From Bordetella sp. LUAb4 (GTDB lineage Bacteria; Pseudomonadota; Gammaproteobacteria; Burkholderiales; Burkholderiaceae_B): a stretch of 64,000 bases of DNA. The stretch is taken from assembly GCF_021325795.1 (NCBI RefSeq), contig NZ_JAHPZX010000003.1, forward strand, positions 868,001 to 932,000, read 5' to 3'. The position numbers and the translations under genes are program-made. Every line of letters starts with the position of its first letter. The stretch's first letter is position 1. The notes beneath the pieces are model-generated. The model did no database searches and was not told where the DNA came from. It worked only from the letters and a program-made list of their open reading frames with translations. This document shows positions 8,158 through 16,552 of this stretch, in pieces.

Positions 8158-8988
8158 GTGAACGAGCAACGCAAGGGAGCGCATCTGCGCGCCAATGGTA
8201 TTCGGCAGCACTATCTGCATCTGGCGGGACGCGGACCCACCGTGCTCGTCATTCCTGGCATCGTCAGTCCGGCCATTCTCTGGAGCCACGTCGGTGAATG
8301 GTTGGCGCAAGACTACGACTGCTACATCCTGGATGTCAGGGGGCGCGGGTTGTCCGAGGCTGGCCCGCATCTGGACTACGGGGTTGGCGCGTGCGCCCAG
8401 GACGTGGCCGCCTTCATCCAGGCCGCCGCCTTGACAAGCCCCATCGTCGTCGGCCATTCCATGGGGGCGAGAATCGCCTTGCGGGCGGCAAGCTTCGCAC
8501 CGGATGCATTTGGCGGTCTCGTGCTGATCGATCCTCCCACCAGCGGACCAGGCCGTAGACCCTATCCGGTACCCAAGGCCAGAACCGTGGGGCTGTTGCA
8601 GGCCGCGCAGCGCGGCGAGGCGCTGCAAGCCATGCAGCGCAGCGGTGCCGCGCCGTGGCCGCAAACGCTGCAAGCCCTGCGCGCCGAATGGCTGTCGACC
8701 TGCGACGAGCGCGCGGTCCACGTCACCTACGACGATTTTCACGGTGAAGACATCTTTGCCGATATCGCACAACTGCAAGTGCCGCTCTCTTTGCTCTGTG
8801 CCGGCACGGGTGGCGTCGTGTCCGACGATGACGTGGCCGAGATGCGCCAGTTACGCAAGGACCTGGTCGTCACGCGCCTGGCGGGCGCGGGCCACCAGAT
8901 GCAGGCCGAGAATTTCGAAGCATTCAAACCGGCGTTGGGTGCCATCCTTGCCCGACATACGCAGACCTTGGAAAGGAACCGCAATTGA
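8158..8988 (+). CDS. nicD: N-formylmaleamate deformylase-like alpha/beta hydrolase
   Basis: A 276-residue alpha/beta hydrolase. In the nicotinate pathway NicD removes formate from N-formylmaleamate to give maleamate. GTG 8158 is chosen because AAGGAG lies six bases upstream; with this start the nucleophile elbow GHSMG gives Ser101, an Asp125 follows in VLIDPP and His246 lies in GAGHQ. Published Pseudomonas NicD uses Ser101/Asp125/His245 as I recall it, a near-exact register. The gene overlaps the nicX start by 4 bp, so the two are translationally coupled. An operator-like array lies upstream at 8027-8050. Other C-C or ester hydrolases share the fold, but the nicX partner supports this call. 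Confidence 0.85.
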   Translation: MNEQRKGAHLRANGIRQHYLHLAGRGPTVLVIPGIVSPAILWSHVGEWLAQDYDCYILDVRGRGLSEAGPHLDYGVGACAQDVAAFIQAAALTSPIVVGHSMGARIALRAASFAPDAFGGLVLIDPPTSGPGRRPYPVPKARTVGLLQAAQRGEALQAMQRSGAAPWPQTLQALRAEWLSTCDERAVHVTYDDFHGEDIFADIAQLQVPLSLLCAGTGGVVSDDDVAEMRQLRKDLVVTRLAGAGHQMQAENFEAFKPALGAILARHTQTLERNRN

Positions 8989-10028
8989 AAGTCGACGCGG
9001 AAGTACTTGAGCTGTTCACCAAAGAAATGACCTTGTGCGGCGTCAAGCCAGGCGAAACGATCGTCGTATTGACCGCCGGTGATGAGAGGCAGGACAACGC
9101 CAATGCCTTCATGGCGGCAATCCAGGGCCTGGGCGCGAATACCTTCAATCTGAATGTGCGGCGCGGGCAGCAGAATGCCGTGGGCGTGCAGGGGCGTCAT
9201 CCCTTGGTCGGCAACGAGCTGGCCATGCGCACGCTGAAGTCGGCGGACATGGTGATCGATATGGTGGGCCTGTTGTTCTCCCGTGAACAGGCGGAGATCC
9301 AGGCCGCCGGTGTACGCATCCTGCGGGTGATGGAGCCTTTCCATGTGCTCAAGCAGATGTTCCCAACGGAAGATCTGCGGCGCCGCGTCGAATACGCCAA
9401 AGGCCTGCTCGAACGCGCGAAGGTGCTGAGGTTCACCTCCGACGCGGGCACCGATGTGACCTATCAGCTTGGCCAATATCCCGTGATCTCGGAATACGGC
9501 TACACCTATGAGCGTGGCCGCTGGGACCATTTTCCTTCCGGCTTCTCTTTTACTCAGGGCAATGATGGCGGCGTCAATGGCACCGTCGTCCTGCAGCCGG
9601 GCGATATTCTTTGCGCCTTCAAGCGATATGTCGAGTCACCGGTCACCTTGAAAATCAAGGATGGCAGGGTCATCGATATTTCCGGTGCGGGCGTCGACAC
9701 GCAACTCATCGACGACTACATCAAAAGCTTCAACGACGAGCGCGCCTATGCGATTTCCCACATAGGCTGGGGGCTGAACGAGAAAGCCCGGTGGTATCAG
9801 TTCTCGGTCTCGCGCCAACTCTCGAGCGAGCATGTGATGAACGCCCTGTCGTTCTACGGCAATGTGCTGTTTTCCCTCGGGCCCAATCTGGAGGTCGGTG
9901 GGGACAACGATACGGCCTGCCATCTGGACCTGCCCATGCGCCGTTGCAGTCTATGGTTGGATGACACGCAGATCCTGCAGGACGGCGAGGTCATTCATCC
10001 GCGAATGCGGGTGGATCGCCATGCGTGA
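8985..10028 (+). CDS. nicX: 2,5-dihydroxypyridine 5,6-dioxygenase
   Basis: A 347-residue Fe(II) extradiol-type dioxygenase that opens 2,5-dihydroxypyridine to N-formylmaleamate. It resembles Pseudomonas NicX along its length by recall: LGQYPVISEYGY, GRWDHFPSGF, SHIGWGL, GNVLFSLGPN and CHLDLPMR. The expected iron ligands are visible as His259, His313 and Asp315 (HxD). The start is TTG 8985, overlapping the nicD stop (TTGA) and preceded by AAAGGA. The product feeds directly into NicD. The enzyme is soluble. The gene ends convergently against the IclR regulator. Confidence 0.93.
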   Translation: MKVDAEVLELFTKEMTLCGVKPGETIVVLTAGDERQDNANAFMAAIQGLGANTFNLNVRRGQQNAVGVQGRHPLVGNELAMRTLKSADMVIDMVGLLFSREQAEIQAAGVRILRVMEPFHVLKQMFPTEDLRRRVEYAKGLLERAKVLRFTSDAGTDVTYQLGQYPVISEYGYTYERGRWDHFPSGFSFTQGNDGGVNGTVVLQPGDILCAFKRYVESPVTLKIKDGRVIDISGAGVDTQLIDDYIKSFNDERAYAISHIGWGLNEKARWYQFSVSRQLSSEHVMNALSFYGNVLFSLGPNLEVGGDNDTACHLDLPMRRCSLWLDDTQILQDGEVIHPRMRVDRHA

Positions 10029-10071
10029 AGGCCGGGTTGGTTTGCCGGCGCGCGCCGCTGCGGCCAGTGTG

Positions 10072-10086
10072 GGAGCGGGGCGCTCC
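10072..10086. terminator. possible short hairpin between convergent nicX and iclR
   Basis: GGAGCG and CGCTCC form a perfect 6-bp stem around a GGG loop in the 84-bp gap between the convergent ends. There is no T-tract on either side, so termination is uncertain. Confidence 0.3.
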
Positions 10087-10112
10087 AGTCGTGACGCGCC
10101 CGGCGGCCGGCC

Positions 10113-10862
10113 TCAGGCGGCTGACGGCCTTTTTTCCTGCCAGTTGTCGAAGGCGCTGGTGTCGCCGCCCAATCGCCGCGACAGGTCGGCGGCCGCTGTC
10201 AACAGCCGGGTCGACATCGACGGCAGCAGTTCCGCCGAAAATCGCGCCGCCGGTCCGGACAGCGCCAGTGCGCCCCGCAGGTTCTTGTGCGGGCCGAACA
10301 CCGGCGCCGCAATGGCGGCGATGTCCGGTTCGCGCTCGCCGACCGTAATGATGTAAGGCTGCTCCGGTGTCCTCGACGCGGGCGTGATCGACTGGTCGAA
10401 CGCGGTCAGCACCCGTCCCGCGGCACCCTTGTCCAGCGGCACCAGGTCTCCCGTGCGGATATGGTCGCGGATCGACCTGGGTGAATCGACACGGAACAGG
10501 CAAACCCGGTGATTGCCTTCACGGGTGAAGAAGGACGCTCCTTCTTCGGTTTCCTGCACCAGCCGGCGCAGCATTGGCGGCACGTGGTCGTCCAGGCGCA
10601 AAGCCGACTGGTACAGGCCACCCCAGTGCAGCAACATCGAACCAAGCTGATAGTTGCCGTCGTCCAGGCGCACGATGCAGTGCTCCTGCACCAGCGTGGA
10701 CAAGAGCCGCAGGATGGTGCTCTTGTACATCTTCGTCCGCCGCGCGATCTCATTCAGCGATAGCGAGCTGTCGCCTGCCTGGAAGGCATTGAGTATGGCA
10801 ATCGCCCGTTCCACCGCGGCAACACCGCCCGCCTTTGCGTCGCTTTCTGGTTCTTCCGCCAT
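10113..10862 (-). CDS. IclR-family regulator of the pyridine cluster
   Basis: A 249-residue IclR regulator. The N-terminal winged helix is visible as AVERAIAILNAF and LSLNEIARRTKMYKSTILRLLSTL; the effector-binding half contains DKGAAGRVLTAF and APVFGPHKNLRGALALSGP. It lies between nicD-nicX and the divergent hydroxylase operon. Both promoters carry a 24-bp site of the same AGAA-N5-TTCT-N7-AGAA layout. It therefore probably senses a pathway acid and controls both operons. Known nic clusters usually use a MarR-type NicR instead, so this is a different control scheme. Effector and sign of regulation are unknown. Confidence 0.88.
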   Translation of the reverse strand: MAEEPESDAKAGGVAAVERAIAILNAFQAGDSSLSLNEIARRTKMYKSTILRLLSTLVQEHCIVRLDDGNYQLGSMLLHWGGLYQSALRLDDHVPPMLRRLVQETEEGASFFTREGNHRVCLFRVDSPRSIRDHIRTGDLVPLDKGAAGRVLTAFDQSITPASRTPEQPYIITVGEREPDIAAIAAPVFGPHKNLRGALALSGPAARFSAELLPSMSTRLLTAAADLSRRLGGDTSAFDNWQEKRPSAA

Positions 10863-10916
10863 TGATTGACTCTATTTAGTGCATATCCTGATTGACATTG
10901 TAGCGTACCGTTTGGC

Positions 10917-10940
10917 AGAATGAAGTTCTTCTAGATAGAA
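10917..10940. promoter_or_regulatory. candidate IclR operator upstream of the hydroxylase operon
   Basis: AGAA-N5-TTCT-N7-AGAA in the 245-bp divergent region between iclR and the Bug/hydroxylase operon. The inner part is the partial palindrome GTTCT-N7-AGAAC. The same 24-bp geometry is found, inverted, at 8027-8050 before nicD. Confidence 0.55.
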
Positions 10941-10963
10941 CGACAACTCAGTCGTCATGTGAT

Positions 10964-11018
10964 TGGCATGTGCTTGGCATGTAGGTGGCATGTAGGTGGC
11001 ATATGCCTGGCACATCGT
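10964..11018. repeat. five TGGCA boxes at exact 11-bp spacing
   Basis: TGGCAT starts at 10964, 10975, 10986 and 10997, and TGGCAC at 11008, so five boxes lie on one helix face with an 11-bp period; two adjacent units (TGGCATGTAGG) are identical. The array lies between the operator-like site at 10917 and the Bug start at 11108. It looks like a phased binding array or a recent tandem expansion. Confidence 0.75.
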
Positions 11019-11107
11019 TGTTACGCAGTCGTCACGCAGCCGCGGGTCGGCCTGCCGGGGGGCTAATCCCGTGCGTCGGCCCGATAACTTCTCAAGGGGT
11101 ATTCACC

Positions 11108-12097
11108 ATGCTTATCGTCAGTTGGAAAAAGCCTTTCGCGAGCCTGGCCTGTGGACTTGGCCTGCTGGCGGCCGCACAGACCGGCGCCGCTCAGGCGCAA
11201 ACGTATCCGGACAAGCCCATCAACCTGGTGGCACCCTATCCGCCGGGCGGCGCCACCGACTTGTACGCGCGTTCCGTGGCGGCCGGCCTGGGCGAGCTGG
11301 GCCAATCCGTCATCGTCGACAACCGTGCGGGCGCGTCCGGCATCATCGGTGCGGATTACGTGTCGCGCGCGGCGCCTGACGGCTACACCATGCTGATCGG
11401 GGCATCGTCGATGTTCTCCGTGCTGCCGCTGCTCAGCAAGCGCATGGATGGCGTCTACCAGAAAATAGAACCTGTCTCCATCCTGGGGTTCAACCCCTCG
11501 TACGTGGTGGTGCCCGCGACCCTGCCGGTCAACACGATCCAGGAACTCATCGCCTTCCTCAAGCAGCATCCCGGCAAGTACGGCTACGGCTCCGCCGGCG
11601 CCGGCACATCGCAACACGTGTTCATGGAGCTGTTCAAACAGCGCGCCGGTGTCGATCTGTTTCCCGTGCAATACAAGGGCAGCTCGCCGATGGTGGTGGA
11701 CCTGATCGCGGAACGGGTGGTCATGGCAATCGAGCAGGGTCCCGCGGTGCTGTCTTATATCAAGGCTGGCAAGCTGAAGGCCCTTGCCGTCACGACCGCG
11801 AAGCGTTCGGAAGCCTTGCCCAACGTGCCGACCCTGGCGGAAACCGTCTTGCCCAATTTCGAGGCGGTCACGTGGTTCGCGCTGTATGCGCCCAAGGGCA
11901 TACCGAAAAATGTCGTCGACAAGGTCGTGCCGCAAATCGCCAAGACGATGGCCTCGAAAGAGGTCAAGGAACGGCTTGGCAGCGTGGGCGTCGAAGCGGC
12001 CTCCAGTACGCCAGAGGACGTCGTGAAGCGGCAAGCCGCCGAGACCGCCATGTGGAAAGACGTGATCACGAAGTCGAAGATCTCGCTCGAAGACTGA
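11108..12097 (+). CDS. Bug-family periplasmic binding protein of the pyridine cluster
   Basis: A 329-residue Bug protein with a signal peptide (cleavage near AAQAQT), then YPDKPINLVAPYPPGGATDLYAR and NRAGASGIIGADYV. It opens the hydroxylase operon, with the molybdenum subunit starting 11 bp after its stop, so it probably binds the pyridine carboxylate to be oxidised. Bug proteins that bind nicotinate or nicotinamide have been described in Bordetella (Bug27), which supports the idea. The start ATG 11108 is chosen because it begins the signal peptide; the frame is open upstream through the 11-bp array but that part codes no domain. No permease gene is adjacent. Confidence 0.88.
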   Translation: MLIVSWKKPFASLACGLGLLAAAQTGAAQAQTYPDKPINLVAPYPPGGATDLYARSVAAGLGELGQSVIVDNRAGASGIIGADYVSRAAPDGYTMLIGASSMFSVLPLLSKRMDGVYQKIEPVSILGFNPSYVVVPATLPVNTIQELIAFLKQHPGKYGYGSAGAGTSQHVFMELFKQRAGVDLFPVQYKGSSPMVVDLIAERVVMAIEQGPAVLSYIKAGKLKALAVTTAKRSEALPNVPTLAETVLPNFEAVTWFALYAPKGIPKNVVDKVVPQIAKTMASKEVKERLGSVGVEAASSTPEDVVKRQAAETAMWKDVITKSKISLED

Positions 12098-12108
12098 GTG
12101 TCGCGATC

Positions 12109-14406
12109 ATGCATTCGAAGCCTCAGTTCTCTCTTAGTACCGAGCCGCGCGCCGATTACCTGGAAAAGGTCACCGGCACGGCGATCTATGCCAGCGATGT
12201 CACCGTTCCCGGCATGCTGCATGGGAAGATCCTGCGCAGCACCGTGCCGCACGCACGTATCGCCGAACTGGACGTGAGCGCGGCGCTGGCGCTACCCGGT
12301 GTCGTGGCCATTTTGACGGGCGACGATCTGAAGGATCTGCCCGGGACCGAGATCCGCTGGGGGCTGTCGCTGCGCGATCGTCCGGTGATTGCACTGGACA
12401 AGGTGCGTTACGTCGGCGATCCCGTGGCGGCGGTTGCCGCGGTGGATGAAGCGACCGCTGAAGCGGCGGTCGACGCCATCGTCGTCAGCTACGAAACGCT
12501 GCCTCACGCGACCACCGCGCAGGAAGCGCTGGCCGCCGGCGCCGCCCTGGTCCACGAGGATATGGAGGTCCTGCGCGACTATTACTTCAAAGGGCATTGC
12601 ACGCCCGTCGCGGGCACCAACCAGTTCCAGCAATGGGCGTATGAAAGCGGTGATGTGGATGCGGTCTTCCAGCGCAGCGCCCGCGTGTTCGAAGACACCT
12701 TCACCTTTCCCATGGTGTTCCATTACGCCATGGAGCCGCACGTCTGCATTGCACACTGGCAGCCGCATGCGCTGGAGCTGTGGAGTGGTGGCCAGACACC
12801 CACCGCCATCCAGCGCGTCTGTTCAGAGATCCTGGGAATTCCCTTGGCCTGCGTGCGCGTGCATTCGCCTTATGTGGGCGGTGGCTTCGGCGGCAAGGCG
12901 TCGGTGAAGATCGATCCCTTGGTGGCGGCGCTGTCCTGGAAGGCGCGGGCGCCAGTGCGGGTCTGCCTGACGATCTCGGAGTCCATGCTCACCTGCCGCC
13001 GCCTGGACGCGGAGGTGACGCTGAGGACGGCGGTGGACGCGGACGGCAGGATCGTCGGCAAAACCGTACGCGCCGTGGTGAACGGTGGCGCCTACGCGGA
13101 TACCGGGCCGGCCATCGCCGTCAAGGCCGCGATTCGTGCCATCGGGCCGTATCACATCCCCAACCTTCGGCTCGAGGCCATCGGCGTCTATACGAACACG
13201 GTACCCGGCGCCGCCTTCCGTTCCATCGGCGGCCCGCAGGCGGTCTGGGCCACCGAGTCGCAGATGGACATCATGGCGCATGCCCTGGGCCACGATCCCA
13301 TCGAGTTCCGCATGCTCAATATGGCGCACAAAGGCCAGACGCTGAAGCATGACCTGCGGCCGCTCGATATCGACATGCGGCGGTCACTGCGCGCGGCCTT
13401 GGATACGCTGGAGAAGCTGCCCGAACCCAAGCACCAGGGGCGCCGCGGGCTGGGCGTCGCCGTCGGTGCGACCGACCCGGGCATCATGCCCATCGGCGGT
13501 GCCATCGTGCGGCTGCGCGCGGACGGGTCTGTCAACGTGTCGGCGAATACCGTCGAGATCGGGCAGGGCAGCCGTGGCGTGCTGCGCATCATCGCCGCCA
13601 AGTCGCTCAACCAGCCCTTGAGGATGATCGCGGTGGCGCAGCCCGATACCTTGCAGGCGCCGTATGACTGGGGCACGGGCGCCAGCCGCTCGACCGTGAT
13701 CATCGGCCTGGCGGTGCAAATGGCCTGCGAGGACGTCTTGCGGCAAGTCGGTGATATGGCCGCTGACGTGCTGGGCGGCGCCGCGGCCGACTACAGGCTG
13801 GTCGAAGGGGCCGTCGAAGGGCCGACGGGTTCGCTCGCGCTGATGGAACTTCTGCGCCGCTTCAACGGCATGGCCGCGGGCGAGTTCCTGGGCGTGGGCC
13901 GCGTCAATCCCAACACCAAGGACGGCTTGTTCCAGCTGCAGCCGCTGTTCTGGGAGACGGGTGCCGGCGCGTTTGAAATCGCGCTCGACGAAGGCACGGG
14001 CGCCATCCGCGTCCTGCGAGCCGGCGGTGCGGCCGACCTGGGCCACGTGATGAATCCCAAGGCGGCGGAGGGACAGGACGAAGGCGCCATGGTGATGGGG
14101 CTGGGCCACACCTTGTCCGAAGAGTACATCTACGCCGATGGCCAGGTCGTCAACGGCACGCTGTTTGACTACAAGGTGCCCACGATGGAGGAAGTGCCGG
14201 AATATGTTGGCACGGCCTTGATAGAAAGCGGTGATGGCCCGGGTCCCTTCGGCGCCCGTGGCGGTGGCGAAGGCGCCATCCTGCCGGTCGCGCCCGCCGT
14301 TGCCAACGCCCTGTTCCAAGGGTGGGGGATCAGGATAAAGGAGCTGCCGCTGACGCCCGAACGCGTCTGGCGTGCGTTGAAAGACAAGAACTCAACTGAT
14401 AAATGA
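12109..14406 (+). CDS. molybdenum hydroxylase large subunit (xanthine dehydrogenase family)
   Basis: A 765-residue Mo-cofactor subunit. The N-terminal a/b hammerhead domain starts at RADYLEKVTGTAIYASDV. Cofactor-binding segments follow: GGGFGGKASVK, GAAFRSIGGPQAVWATE, EIGQGSRGVLRI, and near the C terminus GARGGGEGAILPVAPAVANAL, with the glutamate expected at the active site. With the FAD and 2Fe-2S subunits (15184-16544) it forms a three-subunit enzyme that hydroxylates an aromatic N-heterocycle with water, here probably nicotinate to 6-hydroxynicotinate. Known aerobic NicAB enzymes have two subunits with cytochrome domains, so this is a replacement. Picolinate is the main alternative substrate. 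Confidence 0.88.
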   Translation: MHSKPQFSLSTEPRADYLEKVTGTAIYASDVTVPGMLHGKILRSTVPHARIAELDVSAALALPGVVAILTGDDLKDLPGTEIRWGLSLRDRPVIALDKVRYVGDPVAAVAAVDEATAEAAVDAIVVSYETLPHATTAQEALAAGAALVHEDMEVLRDYYFKGHCTPVAGTNQFQQWAYESGDVDAVFQRSARVFEDTFTFPMVFHYAMEPHVCIAHWQPHALELWSGGQTPTAIQRVCSEILGIPLACVRVHSPYVGGGFGGKASVKIDPLVAALSWKARAPVRVCLTISESMLTCRRLDAEVTLRTAVDADGRIVGKTVRAVVNGGAYADTGPAIAVKAAIRAIGPYHIPNLRLEAIGVYTNTVPGAAFRSIGGPQAVWATESQMDIMAHALGHDPIEFRMLNMAHKGQTLKHDLRPLDIDMRRSLRAALDTLEKLPEPKHQGRRGLGVAVGATDPGIMPIGGAIVRLRADGSVNVSANTVEIGQGSRGVLRIIAAKSLNQPLRMIAVAQPDTLQAPYDWGTGASRSTVIIGLAVQMACEDVLRQVGDMAADVLGGAAADYRLVEGAVEGPTGSLALMELLRRFNGMAAGEFLGVGRVNPNTKDGLFQLQPLFWETGAGAFEIALDEGTGAIRVLRAGGAADLGHVMNPKAAEGQDEGAMVMGLGHTLSEEYIYADGQVVNGTLFDYKVPTMEEVPEYVGTALIESGDGPGPFGARGGGEGAILPVAPAVANALFQGWGIRIKELPLTPERVWRALKDKNSTDK

Positions 14407-14416
14407 TACCGACGCC

Positions 14417-15184
14417 ATGGACTTCAGAATTGATGCGCTACTGCCCGCGACCGCTACCCAGCTGTGGGAAATTTTCTTTGACGTGAAGCGGGTCGCTACG
14501 CTCATCCCGGGCTGCGAGAACGTCGAGGAAGTAGAGAAACTCAAGGTGTTCTCCGCCGTCATGCGGCAGAAGATCGGGCCGTTCAAGTTGGATGTGCCCA
14601 CCCGTATCGACATCGAGTCCTACGAGATCGAGCGGCAGGTTTCCTTGAAGGCGGCCGGCCGCGACAAAGCCACCGGCACCACGATAGATGTGGGGATGGT
14701 GGTCAACCTCGAAGAGCAGCGTGATGGCGACGAGGTGCTGTGCAAGCTCGATGTCAGCGCCAGCATGCAGGTGGCGGGCCGTCTCGCTTCGCTCGGCTAT
14801 CCCATCGTGCGCAAGCGGTCGGAACAGTTGTTTGCCGAGTTCGAAGCGCGGCTGCGCGCGGAGCTGGCCAACCTGGACGGGGGACGGTCGGCGGAGCCGC
14901 AAGCCGAGCTGGCGACGACCGCCGCCGGCACGCCGGTACGCGACCGTGCTCCGCGTCCCCCTGCATCCAGCCAGGCCGCGCGGACTGCCGGCGTGGCGCC
15001 GGCCAGTGCGCCACGCAGCGGCGGCGCGACCGAACTGGTCTTCCTGTGGCCGAGACTGGGCATCAACGTCGCCGCGGCGCTGGGCGTGGCGCATGGCGCG
15101 GTGGCCTTGGGCCAGTCGCCCTGGTGGTGGCTGGCGGCCCCGCTGCTGGGTGTCGCGGCGAGCCTGGGTAAGCGAGCCGACTGA
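14417..15184 (+). CDS. CoxG-like SRPBCC protein with C-terminal membrane anchor
   Basis: A 255-residue protein of the CO dehydrogenase subunit G (CoxG) family. Residues 1-150 form an SRPBCC fold (LPATATQLWEIFFDVKRVATLIPGCENVEEV). An Ala/Pro-rich linker follows, then one hydrophobic segment (about 215-250) that should anchor it in the inner membrane. In carbon monoxide dehydrogenases CoxG is reported to tie the enzyme to the membrane and quinone pool. Here it lies inside a pyridine hydroxylase operon, between the Mo and FAD subunits, so it may deliver electrons to quinone. Its stop overlaps the FAD-subunit start by one base (TGATG). Confidence 0.85.
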   Translation: MDFRIDALLPATATQLWEIFFDVKRVATLIPGCENVEEVEKLKVFSAVMRQKIGPFKLDVPTRIDIESYEIERQVSLKAAGRDKATGTTIDVGMVVNLEEQRDGDEVLCKLDVSASMQVAGRLASLGYPIVRKRSEQLFAEFEARLRAELANLDGGRSAEPQAELATTAAGTPVRDRAPRPPASSQAARTAGVAPASAPRSGGATELVFLWPRLGINVAAALGVAHGAVALGQSPWWWLAAPLLGVAASLGKRAD

Positions 15185-16043
15185 TGCGCGCGAAGAAATT
15201 CTTCCTGCACCGGCCGCGCGATCTCGCCGAGGCCATTGCGCTGAAGGTGGAGCACGGCGATGCCGCGACGTTCCACGCGGGTGGCACCGAGCTGCTGGTG
15301 GCCTTGAAGGCGCATGTCCTGCGTTACGAGCACGTGATCGACATCAAGCAGATCGCCGGCCTCAAGGGCGTACGAGTGCGCGACGACGGCACGATATCCA
15401 TCGGCTCGCTGACGACGCACGACAGTATCGCCAACGATCCCATCATTCGCGCATCGCTGCCGGGCTATGCCGAGCTCAGCGAGCATGTCGCCAACATCCG
15501 GGTGCGGATCGCGGGCACGCTGGGCGGCGTGCTGTGTTTTGCCGAGCCGCATGCCGATGCCCCCACCATGCTCTGTGCGCTGGACGCCTGGGTGGTCCTG
15601 GCCGGGCCGGATGGGGAACGGGAGGTGCCCTCCCGCGATTTCCATCTGGGCGAATTCGCCACCGCGCGCGGCGACGATGAGCTGCTGACGTCGATCGAGA
15701 TCGCGCCGCAGTCCCCTGGCACGCGCTCCGCCTATCGCGCTTTCGGCCATACCGAACGGCCCGCCGTCGGGATAGGCGCGGTCTGGTCGACGGACAATCC
15801 GCAACGCCTGAGCCTGTGGGCCGGCGCGATCAGCGCCAGCCCCACGCGGCTGGCACGGGCAGAGGACGCGGCGGCGACGCTTGCGGCCGATCTTTCCGCC
15901 GATGAGGTCTGGCAGCGTCTGCGCGCCGCGGTCGCGGCGGATGCGGAGGAAATCGACGCGCACGACGATCTCCATGGCGGCGCCGACTACAAGCGCCATC
16001 TGGTATCCGTTCTTGCGGAACGAGCTCTCAAGGCGTGCATGCC

Positions 16044-16047
<4 letters not shown>
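15184..16047 (+). CDS. molybdenum hydroxylase FAD-binding medium subunit
   Basis: A 287-residue FAD subunit of the CoxM/xanthine dehydrogenase type. The FAD-binding loop is visible as AATFHAGGTELLVALK, and the second loop as HVANIRVRIAGTLGGVLCFAEPHADAPTMLCALD. The C-terminal CO_deh_flav domain follows from about residue 180. It carries electrons from the 2Fe-2S subunit to an acceptor. Its start overlaps the coxG-like stop by one base, and its stop overlaps the next start (ATGA), so the three genes are coupled. Confidence 0.88.
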
Positions 16048-16544
<497 letters not shown>

Positions 16545-16552
16545 GAGACGCC

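Noticed and set aside
10985-11107. N-terminal extension of the Bug gene through the 11-bp array
   Set aside because: The frame is open, but the signal peptide begins at 11108 and the upstream part codes a repeat-derived peptide.
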